A stretch of 64,000 nt of DNA, from positions 2,542,001 to 2,606,000 of the forward strand of contig CAVUYP010000001.1 of the NCBI GenBank assembly GCA_963745755.1, written 5' to 3'. Below, one piece after another: positions 51,615-61,464 of the stretch (within the stretch, counting starts at the first letter, position 1; each line of letters opens with the position of its first letter). The notes beneath the pieces are model-generated. The model ran no database searches, was not told where the DNA came from, and saw only the letters and a list, made by a program, of their open reading frames with translations. The position numbers and the translations under genes were made by a program. This DNA comes from RHKX01 sp963745755. GTDB taxonomy: Bacteria > Actinomycetota > Thermoleophilia > Solirubrobacterales > 70-9.

Positions 51615-51980
51615 TCAGCTCGCGTCCGGGCGGGACTCGGCGACGACTCCGTCGGCGGGCTCGATCTCGCGTCCGGAATCGACCCAGGCATGGAGGCCGC
51701 CGGCGAGGTTGTACGCCTCGTAGCCGGAGGCGCGGAAGACCTGCGTAGCGAGCGCCGAGCGACTCCCGGTCCGGCACTGGAAGACGATCGCTCGTTCCCG
51801 ATCGATCCGTTCGGAGGCGGCGGGAAGCTGCTCGAGCGGGATCAGGTCGGCGTCGGCGATGCGCCCCGCCTCCCACTCGAAGGGCTGGCGGACGTCGATC
51901 AGCTGCGCTCCGCCGGCGATCTTCTCGGCCGCTTCGGCGGGGCCGATCTCGAGCTCGTTCTCGGTTGCCTCGGAGGTCAT
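51615..51980 (-). CDS. Single-domain rhodanese
   Basis: 121-residue sulfurtransferase-fold protein. The CRTGSRS active-site loop holds the persulfide cysteine C69, with LIDVRQPFEWEAGRI as the preceding strand and YNLAGGLHAWVDSG following. It may carry sulfur for cofactor assembly. ATG 51980. Divergent from thiolase. Confidence 0.9.
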   Translation of the reverse strand: MTSEATENELEIGPAEAAEKIAGGAQLIDVRQPFEWEAGRIADADLIPLEQLPAASERIDRERAIVFQCRTGSRSALATQVFRASGYEAYNLAGGLHAWVDSGREIEPADGVVAESRPDAS

Positions 51981-52106
51981 CGGCGGGGCCGAGAATAGAG
52001 CCTCGCCGTCGTTCGAAGGCCCGAGATCGGAGCGATGCGTAGCATTCTGCAGGCACCTCTCTACCGATCGGGAGACCCTCTCTCGTCCTGACCAAGGAGT
52101 TACTTG

Positions 52107-53273
52107 ATGCCTGAGGCAGTAATCGTCGACACCCTGCGCACGCCGATCGGCCGCGCCTTCAAGGGGTCACTCACCCAGCTTCGCCCGGAGGAGACCGGCG
52201 CCTTCGTGATCGATCGTCTGCTCGAGCGCAACCCGGACGTCGATCCGGCGCTGATCGAGGACGTGATCGCCGGCGTCGGCATGCCCCAGGGCCTGCAGGC
52301 CTTCAACGTCGCCCGGATCATGTCGATCCTCTCCGCGAACCTCCCGGAGACCACGACCGGCGTCACCGTCTCGCGCTACTGCGCCTCCTCGCTCGACGCG
52401 ATCCGGCACGCGTCGAACGCGATCAAGAACGGCGAGGGCGACGCCTACGTCGCCGCCGGGATCGAGTTCGTCTCGCGCTTCAACGAACGCAGCGAGGCGG
52501 CCGGCGTCGAGGATCGCAACGAGAAGCTGACCGGCGACCACGAGGGCTACCCGAACGTCTACATCGACATGGGGGTCACGGCGGTCAACGTCGCCAACAA
52601 GTACGGCGTCTCCCGCGACGACATGGACGACTACGCGCTGCGCTCCCAGCACCTCGCCGTCGCCTCGCAGGAGTCCGGCTTCTTCGATCGCGAGATCGTT
52701 CCGGTCCCGACGCCGAACGGCGAGGTCAGCAAGGACGACGGCCCCCGCGCCGACGGCGGCGACATGCGCGAGAAGCTCGGTCAGCTTCCCGAGGCGTTCG
52801 GCGGCGGCGGCGTCACCGCCGGCAACTCGTGCCCGCTCAACGACGGGGCCGCAGCCGCCCTGATCATGTCCGACACGAAGGCCAAGGAGCTCGGTCTGAA
52901 GCCGCGGGCGCGGATCGTCACCGCGGCCACGGAGGGCAACAACCCCGAGTACATGGGGGTCGCTCCGATCGGTGCCGTCAGGAAGGTCCTCGACCGGGCC
53001 GGCATGGCGATCGGCGACATCGACACGGTCGAGCTCAACGAGGCGTTCGCCGCCCAGGTCATCCCGATCATGGCCGAGTGCGACATCCCGCTCGAGAAGC
53101 TCAACACCCACGGCGGCGCGATCGCCCTGGGCCATCCCTTCGGCATGACCGGGGCCCGGATCATGGGCACGCTGCTGAACGTGATGGAGACCGACGACCA
53201 CAGCGTCGGGATCGAGACGATGTGCGTCGCCGGGGGCCAGGGCGAGGCGATGGTCGTCGAGCGGCTCAACTAA
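52107..53273 (+). CDS. Thiolase (acetyl-CoA acyltransferase)
   Basis: 388-residue thiolase. Nucleophilic C92 in SRYCASSLDAIRHA, ELNEAFAAQ, the HGGAIALGHPFGMTG His motif and CVAGGQGEAMV Cys motif are all intact. It cleaves 3-ketoacyl-CoA in beta-oxidation or condenses acetyl-CoA. ATG 52107 follows AAGGAG. The acyl-CoA dehydrogenase 3 kb on and the crotonases at both ends make a complete beta-oxidation set conceivable, but not as one operon. Confidence 0.94.
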   Translation: MPEAVIVDTLRTPIGRAFKGSLTQLRPEETGAFVIDRLLERNPDVDPALIEDVIAGVGMPQGLQAFNVARIMSILSANLPETTTGVTVSRYCASSLDAIRHASNAIKNGEGDAYVAAGIEFVSRFNERSEAAGVEDRNEKLTGDHEGYPNVYIDMGVTAVNVANKYGVSRDDMDDYALRSQHLAVASQESGFFDREIVPVPTPNGEVSKDDGPRADGGDMREKLGQLPEAFGGGGVTAGNSCPLNDGAAAALIMSDTKAKELGLKPRARIVTAATEGNNPEYMGVAPIGAVRKVLDRAGMAIGDIDTVELNEAFAAQVIPIMAECDIPLEKLNTHGGAIALGHPFGMTGARIMGTLLNVMETDDHSVGIETMCVAGGQGEAMVVERLN

Positions 53274-53383
53274 GGGGACTGCGAGCCGGTGCCGGGCCCG
53301 CGGGAGTGATCCCGGAGGCCCGGTGGCCGCGCCGCGGCGACCGGCCGTCGGGCAACGATCATCTCGTGCAGGGAGCCTCGGAA

Positions 53384-54238
53384 GTGGCGAAGCGAAGCGA
53401 CTACCGGCGCCGTCGCGTCCTCGCGCTCGTCGCGCTCGTCGTTCTGCTCGCCTTCACCTGGTGGGCGTGGAGCGTCATCCACGGCGCCGTCAGCGCCGAC
53501 TCGCGCGGCGCCGAGGTCATCGACCTCGAGATCGACTCGCGGGCGGTCGGCCGGACCGAGCCCGTCTCGGTGGTCGTGCCCGCCGAGCATGCGGCTCACC
53601 CGGCGCTGCTCGTCTTCCTGCACGGCCGCGGCAGCGACGAGGACAGCACCCTCGGCGACGCGATGTACGACGGTCTCGCCGCGCTCGGCAAGCGGGCCCC
53701 GGTCGTCGCCTTCCCCGATGGCGGCGACTCCTCCTACTGGCACGACCGCTCCAGTGGGAAGTGGGCGAGCTACGTCGTCGAGGAGGTGATCCCGGCCGCC
53801 GTCGACGAGACCGGCGCCGATCCCGGCCGGGTCGCGATCGGCGGCATCTCGATGGGTGGCTTCGGTGCCTTCGACATCGCCCGCCTGAACCCGGGGAGGT
53901 TCTGCGCCGTCGGCGGGCACTCGCCGGCGATCTGGGCGACGGCGGGGGAGACCGCGGAGGGTGCCTTCGACTCGGCCGAGGACTTCGCCGGCCACGATCT
54001 CGTCAGTGCTGCGGCGAGCGACCCCGCCGGGCTCGACGGGCCGCGCCTCTGGCTCGACGCCGGCGACTCCGACCCGTTCCTTCCCGGCGACGACGCGTTC
54101 GTGGCGGCGCTCGAGGGCTCGGGCCTGACGGTCGACAGGCACGGCTGGCCGGGCGGGCACGACGGCGACTACTGGAATGCTCACTGGGCCGAATACCTGC
54201 GCTTCTACGCGAAGGCGCTGGCCGGCTGCGACAAGTGA
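53384..54238 (+). CDS. Membrane-anchored esterase (alpha/beta hydrolase)
   Basis: 284 residues: a basic start (AKRSDYRRRR), one membrane helix (11-32) and an extracytoplasmic alpha/beta hydrolase. Motifs: LVFLHGRGSDED, nucleophile elbow GGISMGGFGAFD, an acid in WLDAGDSDPF and His in WPGGHDGDYW. Resembles esterase D/feruloyl esterase-type proteins. GTG 53384 is used; GTG 53366 adds six residues. Cleaves an exported ester of unknown kind. Confidence 0.78.
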   Translation: MAKRSDYRRRRVLALVALVVLLAFTWWAWSVIHGAVSADSRGAEVIDLEIDSRAVGRTEPVSVVVPAEHAAHPALLVFLHGRGSDEDSTLGDAMYDGLAALGKRAPVVAFPDGGDSSYWHDRSSGKWASYVVEEVIPAAVDETGADPGRVAIGGISMGGFGAFDIARLNPGRFCAVGGHSPAIWATAGETAEGAFDSAEDFAGHDLVSAAASDPAGLDGPRLWLDAGDSDPFLPGDDAFVAALEGSGLTVDRHGWPGGHDGDYWNAHWAEYLRFYAKALAGCDK

Positions 54239-54284
54239 ATAGGCTGGCCGTCCACCGAGCCCGGCCCATCCCGAGGAGAGAGCG

Positions 54285-55646
54285 ATGAGCGAACCGACCA
54301 AGTACGTCCTCGACGAGGAGCGGATCCCGACCCACTGGGTCAACCTGATGCCGGACCTGCCCGGCGAGCCGCTGCCACCGCTGAGCCCGGCGACGATGGA
54401 GCCGGCCGGTCCGCCCGACCTGGCGCCGATCTTCCCGATGGCGCTGATCGAGCAGGAGGTCTCGGCCGAGCCGCTGATCGAGATCCCCGAGGAGGTCCGC
54501 GAGATCTACTCGCTGTGGCGGCCGACGCCGCTGTTCCGGGCCCGGCGGCTCGAGAAGGCGCTCGACACTCCGGCGCACATCTACTACAAGTACGAGGGCG
54601 TCTCGCCGGCCGGTTCGCACAAGCCGAACTCGGCGGTGCCGCAGGCCTTCTACAACCGCGAGGCGGGAATCGGCAAGCTCGTCACCGAGACCGGGGCCGG
54701 GCAGTGGGGAAGCTCGCTGGCGCTCGCCTGCAAGCTCTTCGGGCTCGAGTGCGAGGTGTTCATGGTCGGCGTCAGCTACGACCAGAAGCCCTACCGCCGG
54801 GCGCTGATCGAGACCTGGGACGGGACCGTCCACCGCAGCCCCTCGGAGCTGACCGAGGCCGGTCGCTCGCAGGCATCGCACCCGACCGGGAGCCTCGGCA
54901 TCGCGATCTCCGAGGCGGTCGAGGTCGCCGCCGGGGCCGACGACACGAACTACTCGCTGGGGTCGGTCCTCAACCACGTCTGCCTGCACCAGACCGTGAT
55001 CGGCCAGGAATGCCTCGATCAGCTCGAGATGGCCGGCGAGTATCCCGATGTCGTGATCGGCTGCGTCGGCGGCGGCTCCAACTTCGCCGGGGTCGCCTTC
55101 CCGTTCCTGCGCCGGAAGCTGCAGGAGGGTGGCGACACGCGCTTCCTCGGCGTCGAGCCGGCGGCCTGCCCGACGCTGACCCGCGGCGAGTACCGCTACG
55201 ACTTCGGCGACACGGTCGGCATGACCCCGCTGATGCCGATGTACACACTCGGCCACGACTTCGTCCCGCCCGAGCTTCATTCCGGCGGCCTCCGCTACCA
55301 CGGCGACTCGCCGCTGGTCAGCGCCCTCGTCAAGGCCGGCCTCGTCGAGGCGCAGGCCGTCGCGCAGACCAGCGCGTTCGCGGCGGCGGTCCAGTTCGCC
55401 GGCGTCGAGGGCATCCTGCCCGCGCCCGAGCCCGCCCACGCGATCCGGGCAACGATCGACGAGGCGCTCGCCGCCAAGGAGGCCGGTGAGGAACGGGTGA
55501 TCCTCTTCAACCTCTGCGGCCACGGGCACTTCGACATGTCCGCCTACGACGCCTATCACCGCGGCGAGCTGACCGACCTCGAGTTCTCCGCGGGCGAGAT
55601 GGAGGCGGCGCTGGCCAACCTCCCCGATGCTCCGGCGATAGCCTGA
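54285..55646 (+). CDS. Tryptophan synthase beta-like PLP enzyme, TrpB2 type
   Basis: 453 residues, longer than TrpB1 and typical of TrpB2, which makes tryptophan from free indole and serine without firm alpha-subunit contact. The PLP lysine is K113 in SPAGSHKPNSAVPQ; the phosphate-binding CVGGGSNFAG loop and ETGAGQWGSS are intact. A TrpB2-specific N-terminal stretch (HWVNLMPDLPGEPLPPLSP, in parts) is present. No other trp genes are near, consistent with an indole-salvage role. ATG 54285 follows GAGGAGAG. Confidence 0.92.
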   Translation: MSEPTKYVLDEERIPTHWVNLMPDLPGEPLPPLSPATMEPAGPPDLAPIFPMALIEQEVSAEPLIEIPEEVREIYSLWRPTPLFRARRLEKALDTPAHIYYKYEGVSPAGSHKPNSAVPQAFYNREAGIGKLVTETGAGQWGSSLALACKLFGLECEVFMVGVSYDQKPYRRALIETWDGTVHRSPSELTEAGRSQASHPTGSLGIAISEAVEVAAGADDTNYSLGSVLNHVCLHQTVIGQECLDQLEMAGEYPDVVIGCVGGGSNFAGVAFPFLRRKLQEGGDTRFLGVEPAACPTLTRGEYRYDFGDTVGMTPLMPMYTLGHDFVPPELHSGGLRYHGDSPLVSALVKAGLVEAQAVAQTSAFAAAVQFAGVEGILPAPEPAHAIRATIDEALAAKEAGEERVILFNLCGHGHFDMSAYDAYHRGELTDLEFSAGEMEAALANLPDAPAIA

Positions 55647-55653
55647 CCCGCCC

Positions 55654-56175
55654 GTGCAGCGCTCGAAGAACGCAACGAAGGTGCTCGCCGGCGCCGTGGT
55701 GCTGATCGTCGCGCTGGTCGCGGTCGTCCTGATCGCGCGCAGCGGCGGCGACGACGGCGGCTCGGGCTCGATCTCGATCTCGTCCGACACATCGACGAAG
55801 CCGACGATCGAGGCGCCGTCGGGCGCGCCGCCGACCGAGCTCGTCTCGACCGACGTCGTCGAGGGCGACGGAGCGACCGCGAAGGCCGGCGACGAGGTCA
55901 AGGTCCAGTACGTCGGCGTCGACTACTCGACCGGCGAGCAGTTCGATGCCTCCTGGGACAACGGCCAGCCGTTCAGCTTCCAGCTCGGCGGCAGTCAGGT
56001 CATCCCCGGCTGGGATCAGGGCGTCGCCGGGATGAAGGTCGGCGGCCGCCGCGAGCTGATCATCCCGCCCGACCTCGCCTACGGCGCCCAGGGCCAGCCT
56101 CCCGCGATCGCCCCTGACGCGACCCTGATCTTCGTGATCGACCTGCTCGGCGTGAAGCCGGGCCAGGGCGGCTGA
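55654..56175 (+). CDS. FKBP-type peptidyl-prolyl isomerase, exported
   Basis: 173 residues. An N-terminal helix (9-28) anchors or exports it; a Ser/Gly linker follows, and residues 65-165 are an FKBP domain with VQYVGVDYSTGEQFDASW, VIPGWDQGVAGMKVGGRREL and PPDLAYGAQGQPP. It should assist folding of extracytoplasmic proteins. GTG 55654 lies 7 bases after trpB2, so cotranscription is likely. A stop-codon hairpin follows. Confidence 0.9.
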   Translation: MQRSKNATKVLAGAVVLIVALVAVVLIARSGGDDGGSGSISISSDTSTKPTIEAPSGAPPTELVSTDVVEGDGATAKAGDEVKVQYVGVDYSTGEQFDASWDNGQPFSFQLGGSQVIPGWDQGVAGMKVGGRRELIIPPDLAYGAQGQPPAIAPDATLIFVIDLLGVKPGQGG

Positions 56176-56191
56176 GCGGCCCGCCGCTCAG
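56172..56191. terminator. 8-bp stop-codon hairpin between convergent genes
   Basis: CTGAGCGG (56172-56179), loop CCCG, CCGCTCAG (56184-56191); it carries the TGA of the FKBP gene in one arm and that of the acyl-CoA dehydrogenase in the other. A two-way terminator is plausible. Confidence 0.5.
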
Positions 56192-57972
56192 TCCTCGAAC
56201 AGCGCGTAGCCGTAGGCGCCACGCTTGGCGGCGAGCTTGGCGATCGCGGTCATCCGCTCGTCGTCGTTCGACTCGAGTGCCCTCAGGTTGCCGCGGACCC
56301 GTTGCGCGGCCCGGACGCAGAAGGTGTCGGCGATGTAGCGCTCCTGCCCCGACGGCTCGACGCCGTCGGCTGCGAAGATCGCGCTGACCCGGCTCAGCAC
56401 CGCGACCTGCGCGTAGACGTCGGAGATCGCGTCGGAGAGGCGCTTCTGATCGAGCTGGCGCAGCGTCACGTCCTTCTTGTGCTTGCGGATCAGGCTCTCG
56501 GCGGCGGCGGCGAGCTCCTTGACCTGCTCGCCGACCGCGTCGGCGTGCTCGGAGAGCTCCGGATGGGCCATCGAGATCCGCTCCGGCCTGACCTCGCGCT
56601 TGACCCGCCCGGCCGCGTAGTCGGCGAGCACCCCGATCGAGCGGATCGGGTCGTTGAGGCCGATCTCGCCGAGCTCGGAGAGACGCTCGCCGACCGGCTT
56701 CATCGCCGAGAGGGCGATGAACGCCCGCATCACGTCGTTGGCGCCCTCGAAGATCGGGAAGATGCGGATGTCGCGCATGATCTTCTCGTAGGGCTCCGTC
56801 TTCATGTAGCCCTCGCCGCCGCGCAGCTGCATCGCCCGGTTGGCGGCGTACCAGAGGAACTCGGTCCCCGAGACCTTGCAGATCGCCGACTCCAGCGAGT
56901 AGTCCTCGACGCCCCGGTCGACGAGGCCACAGGTCAGGTACGCCATCGACTCGAGGCCGAACAGATAGGAGACCATCCAGCCGATCTTCTCCTGGACGAG
57001 CTCGAACTCGGCGAGCGAATGCCCGAACTGGCGGCGCTCCTTGGTGTGGTCGATGGTCAGGTCGAGCAGCTTCTTGGCCGCCCCGACCGATCCGGTGCCG
57101 AGCCCGATCCGGCCGTTGTTGAGGATCGACATCGCGATCCTGAACCCATCTCCGGGCTCGCCGAGGACGTTCTCCGGCGGCACCCTGACGTCGTTGAAGT
57201 AGAGCCGGCGCAGATCGTTGCCGCGCAGCCCCATCGTGTCGTAGCGCTCGCCGACCTCGAAGCCGTCCATTCCCTTCTCGAGGATCAGGGCGATGTGGCG
57301 GTCCTCGCCGCCGACCTCGGCCCGGGCGAAGGCGGTGAAGACGTCGCCCTTCGAGCCGTTGCCGATGTAGCGCTTCTCGCCGTTGAGGACCCAGGACCCG
57401 TCGGGCTGGCGGACGGCGCGCGAGCGCAGGTGATAGGCGTCGGAGCCGGCCTCGGGCTCGGTCAGGGCGAAGCCGGCGAGCTTGCGCCCGGCCGCCAGGT
57501 CGGGGAGGAAGCGCTCCTTCTGCTCGTCGGTGCCGAACAGGACGATCCCCTTGTAGCCGATCGACTGGTGGACGCCGAGGATGATCGAGAGCGTCCCGTC
57601 GATCTGGGCGAAGGTCTCGAAGACGCGCGCGTAGCCGGTCTGCGAGAGGCCCTGGCCGCCGTACCGCTGATCGACGTAGAGACCGCAGAGGCCGGCGTCG
57701 CCGAGCGCGCGGATCACGTCGTCGCCGATCCAGCGGTCCTCCTCGACCTTGCGGTGGTCGATCGAGCCGCCGATCTCGCGCGCCCGGGCGCAGAGCTCGC
57801 GGACCCTGACCTGCTCCTCCTCGTCGGGATGCGGCCAGGGAAAGACCATCTCCTCGTGGATCTCGCCGAGCAGCAGCGACTTCGTGAACGACGACGCGGC
57901 CGCGCCGCTCTCCGGCTTCTCGACGACGCTGGACTCCACGGCGGCTCCCTTCGGATCGGGCTCGGTCGCCAC
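56188..57972 (-). CDS. Long acyl-CoA dehydrogenase (VLCAD/ACAD9-like)
   Basis: 594 residues: the usual acyl-CoA dehydrogenase fold (residues 50-440) plus a C-terminal helical extension as in VLCAD. Motifs: FALTEPEAGSDAYHL, NGEKRYIGNGSKGD, GRIGLGTGSVGAAKK and MQLRGGEGYMKTEPYEKIMRD (in parts), with the catalytic Glu in IFEGANDV. It oxidises a long-chain acyl-CoA, giving electrons to ETF. GTG 57972. It is 46 bases downstream of the L-2-hydroxyglutarate oxidase gene on the same strand. Confidence 0.93.
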   Translation of the reverse strand: MATEPDPKGAAVESSVVEKPESGAAASSFTKSLLLGEIHEEMVFPWPHPDEEEQVRVRELCARAREIGGSIDHRKVEEDRWIGDDVIRALGDAGLCGLYVDQRYGGQGLSQTGYARVFETFAQIDGTLSIILGVHQSIGYKGIVLFGTDEQKERFLPDLAAGRKLAGFALTEPEAGSDAYHLRSRAVRQPDGSWVLNGEKRYIGNGSKGDVFTAFARAEVGGEDRHIALILEKGMDGFEVGERYDTMGLRGNDLRRLYFNDVRVPPENVLGEPGDGFRIAMSILNNGRIGLGTGSVGAAKKLLDLTIDHTKERRQFGHSLAEFELVQEKIGWMVSYLFGLESMAYLTCGLVDRGVEDYSLESAICKVSGTEFLWYAANRAMQLRGGEGYMKTEPYEKIMRDIRIFPIFEGANDVMRAFIALSAMKPVGERLSELGEIGLNDPIRSIGVLADYAAGRVKREVRPERISMAHPELSEHADAVGEQVKELAAAAESLIRKHKKDVTLRQLDQKRLSDAISDVYAQVAVLSRVSAIFAADGVEPSGQERYIADTFCVRAAQRVRGNLRALESNDDERMTAIAKLAAKRGAYGYALFED

Positions 57973-58018
57973 CGAGGGTAGACGACCGCTTCAGCCTCTC
58001 ATTCCCCCTCCGCGGGCC

Positions 58019-59236
58019 TCACGAAACGGCGTCGAGCCGATCGGCGATCAGCTCGGCGAGGGCCAGCGAGGACGTCGCCGCCGGCGAGGGCGCGTTGCGC
58101 ACGTGGACGGCGTGCTCGGTCTCGGAGACGACGAAGTCGTCGATCAGCGACCCGTCGCGGGCGATCGCCTGGGCGCGGACGCCGGAATGACTCGATCGCT
58201 CGACGTCGCCGGCCTCGAGCTCGGGGAGGTAGCGCCGGCATTCGGCGACGAAGGAGCGGATGCTGACGGCGTGGCCGAGCTCGGCCAAGCCGGTCCTCCA
58301 GAACTGCCGCATCATCCGTCGCGTTCCCGGCCAGAGCAGGCTCTCGGCGAGATCGCGGGGAACGACCCTGCGCAGCCGGTAGGCGTCGCGGGCGCCGACG
58401 AAGAGGGCGGTCGGCCCGAGCAGGACGGTCCCCTGCGGGTCGCGGGTCAGGTGCATGCCGAGGAACGGCAGCTCGGGATCGGGGACCGGATAGATGTTCG
58501 CCCGTACGAGGTGCGACCGCTCCGGCTTCAGCCGCAGGTAGGCGCCGCGGAACGGGACCACCCGCGGGTCCGGATCGGCCCCGGCAGCGACCGCGAGGCG
58601 GTCGGCCCAGGGGCCGGCGCAGAGCACGACCCGCCCCGCCTCGGTTCGCCCGTCCGAGTGGTCGATCGTCATCGAATCGCCTCGCGGGGTCAGCCCGCGG
58701 ACCTCACAGCCGGTGGCGATCGTCCCGCCCGCAGCCCGCAGGTCGCCGGCCAGAGCCGCGGTCACGGCCCGGTAGTCGACGACGCCGGTGGCGGGGGAGT
58801 GGAGCGCGGCGATGCCGCCGGCGTGCGGCTCGATCTCGCGCAGCTCCTCGGCGCCGATCCGGCGCAGGCCGGGAACCCCGTTGGCGATCCCGCGGCGCTC
58901 GAGCTCGTCGAGCCGGGGAACCTCGTCGTCGCAGGTGGCGACGATCACCTTCCCGTCGCGGCGGGCCTCGATGCCGCGTTCCTCGCAGTAGTCGTAGAGG
59001 CGGCGGGCGCCCTCGACACAGAGGTGGGCCTTCAGCGAGCCCGGCGCGTAGTAGATCCCGGCGTGGATGACGCCGCTGGAATGGCCGCTCTGGTGCAGCG
59101 CCGGCTCCGCTTCGCGCTCGAGCACGACGACCGCGGCGTCGCGATGGCGGCGCTTCAGCTCGCGAGCCGTGGCGACCCCGACGATCCCGGCGCCGACGAC
59201 GCAGATGTCGCAGCTCGAGGGGGCGCGCACGTTCAC
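58019..59236 (-). CDS. lhgO: L-2-hydroxyglutarate oxidase
   Basis: 405-residue FAD oxidoreductase of the DAO fold. FAD motif VVGAGIVGVATARELKRR at the start, then HQSGHSSGVIHAGIYYAPGS (in parts), the LhgO signature, and a late DDFVVSETEHAVHVRNAPSPA segment. It removes L-2-hydroxyglutarate, a by-product of TCA-cycle enzymes or a lysine catabolite, by oxidation to 2-oxoglutarate. GTG 59236, divergent from the phosphodiesterase gene. Confidence 0.92.
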   Translation of the reverse strand: MNVRAPSSCDICVVGAGIVGVATARELKRRHRDAAVVVLEREAEPALHQSGHSSGVIHAGIYYAPGSLKAHLCVEGARRLYDYCEERGIEARRDGKVIVATCDDEVPRLDELERRGIANGVPGLRRIGAEELREIEPHAGGIAALHSPATGVVDYRAVTAALAGDLRAAGGTIATGCEVRGLTPRGDSMTIDHSDGRTEAGRVVLCAGPWADRLAVAAGADPDPRVVPFRGAYLRLKPERSHLVRANIYPVPDPELPFLGMHLTRDPQGTVLLGPTALFVGARDAYRLRRVVPRDLAESLLWPGTRRMMRQFWRTGLAELGHAVSIRSFVAECRRYLPELEAGDVERSSHSGVRAQAIARDGSLIDDFVVSETEHAVHVRNAPSPAATSSLALAELIADRLDAVS

Positions 59237-59287
59237 CGGACGAACGGTAGAGCGCGGTCGGCGGCCGCTGCTGGTTCAATCGTGGTC

Positions 59288-61464
59288 ATGGGAGAGCAGA
59301 GCCGAGGGCCGGTGCGGAGCCGCCGAGCGTCGATCGCCCTCGCCGTGGTCGGCGCGTTGCTCGCCCTGCTCGGCGGCTTCCTGCTCTACGCGCGCCAGGA
59401 GCTGTTCCAGCCCGACAACCTCGCGGCGCGGGCACGGACCACGCTCGAGGACGAGCGGACGCGGCTGGCGATCGCCCAGCCGATCGTCGACGGGATCGTC
59501 GACTCCGGCTCCGGGGAGCTCGTCAACGCTCGCCCGTTCGTCGAGTCGATCGTTGTCTCGGCACTCGCGACCCCGCCCGCGAAGGCGGCGTTCTCTGAGG
59601 CGGTCAAGGCGATCGACACGAAGCTCGCCAACCGCGATCCGAACACGCTGCTGCTCAACCTGACCGACGCCACGGTGGTCGCGGCGAAGGCGCTCGACGC
59701 TCTCGCTCCGCAGCTCGGCAAGTCGGTGCCGAAGGAGGTCAGCGACGTCAAGGCGGCGATCCTCGGCAGCAAGATCACGATCACGCCGCTGCGCTGGGTT
59801 CGCCAGGTCGACCTGCTCGGCGTGCTGCTGCCGATCCTCGCGCTGCTGGCCCTCGTCGCATCGGTCGCGGTCGCGCCGATCCGCCGGCAGGGGGTCCAGC
59901 GAGCCGGGGTCGCCGTCGCCGCCGCCGCCGCCGCCGGCCTGATCGTCCTCCTCGTCGGCCGGTCACTCGCGCTCGCGCAGATCGACGATCCGCTCTTCCG
60001 CGACGCCGCGACGGCGGCCTGGGACGCGCTGCTCGGCAGCCTGCTGATCTGGACGATCGCGATCGGCGTGCTGGCGCTGCTGCTCGCCGCCGCCGCTCGC
60101 TTCGGGGCCGCCGAGATCGATCCGCTGGCGCCGCTCGGCCGCGCCGCCGAGGTCGCCCGCAGCCATCCCGACCGGCCCTGGGTCGGCGTCGTGCGCGGGC
60201 TGGCGATCGCCGCCTTCGGGGTGTTCATGATCGTCGAGCCGATCGCCGCCCTGGAGACGATCGCGCTCGCCGCCGGCACCTGGCTCGTCTACGTGGCGAT
60301 CGTCGAGCTGCTCGGCATCCTCGCCCCGGTCGAGCCGGTCGAGACCGCTGCCGGCGTCCGGCGGCGGCTGCGACCGATGCGGCTGGCGATCGCCGGATTC
60401 GTCCTGATCGGAATCCTGATCACGGTGGTCGCCGTCGGCGGCGAAGGCCGGACCGAGGCGCGGCCGCCGGGACCGCCGAGTCGCCTGCAACGGCTACCCC
60501 GAGCTCTGCAAGAAGCGAATCGACCAGGTCACCTTCCCGGCCACTCACAACGCGATGTCGGCGGCGGCGCGAGCCCGGGTGGTTCCTGCCGAACCAGCGG
60601 TACGGGATCGTCCGCCAGCTCGACGACGGCATCAGGGCGCTGCTGATCGACACCCACTACGGGATCGGCCGTTCGGGACGCAAGCTCGGCAGCGTCATCA
60701 CCGACCTCGGCCGCGAGAACAAGACGCGCGAGGAGATCACCGCCGAGCTCGGCGCCGAGACAGTCGAGCGGGCCGAGCAGCTCGTCGGCAGGCTCGCCTT
60801 CGGCAAGAAGCCGGAGGGCGATTCGGAGCCGTACCTCTGCCACGTCCTCTGCGAGCTCGGGGCCACCAAGCTCGACGCCGCGCTCGACGAGATCTACGAC
60901 TGGATGCGTTCCCATCCCGACGAGTTCCTCGTGATCGTCGTCGAGGACGTCGTCTCACCGGAGGAGACCGCCCAGGCATTCCAGCGCTCGGGACTGCTGC
61001 GCTACGCCTACACGCCGGAGCCGGACACCGTCTGGCCGACCCTCGGGAACCTGATCGAGCGCGACAAGCGTTTGCTGGTGATGGCCGAGCGCGACAACGG
61101 CGACGGCAAGTTCCCCTGGTATCAGGATGCGTTCGCGCTCATGCAGGAGACGCCCTACACGTTCAAGAACGTCGACGAGATCAGCGGCCGGCGCAGCTGC
61201 AGGCCGAACCGCGGCGGTCCCAACAACCCGCTGCTGCAGATCAACAACTGGATCGAGACGGTGCCCCGCAATCCGAAGCTGCAGGGCAAGATCAACTCCA
61301 CCGACGTCCTGCTGACGCGGGCCCGCACCTGCCGCCGCGTCCGCGGGCTCGAGCCGAACGTGATCGCCGTCGACTACTACAACGAGGGCGACGTCCTCGC
61401 CGTCGCCAACGTCCTCAACGGGATCGCCGCCGACGCCAAGCCATCGGTCCGGACCACCCGATGA
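59288..61464 (+). CDS. Membrane domain fused to PI-PLC-like phosphodiesterase, two frameshifts
   Basis: About 725 residues after removing two inserted bases (near 60480 and 60570). Residues 1-400 hold a first helix, an extracytoplasmic stretch (DNLAARARTTLEDERTR), then about five helices (DUF-like, resembling the membrane part of other Thermoleophilia proteins). The rest is an exported PI-PLC X-type domain: FPATHNAMSAA with the catalytic His, LLIDTHYG, YLCHVLCELG and FLVIVVEDVVSPEE. It should hydrolyse a phosphodiester in lipid or a surface polymer. ATG 59288; its stop overlaps the ligC start (ATGA). Confidence 0.82.
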
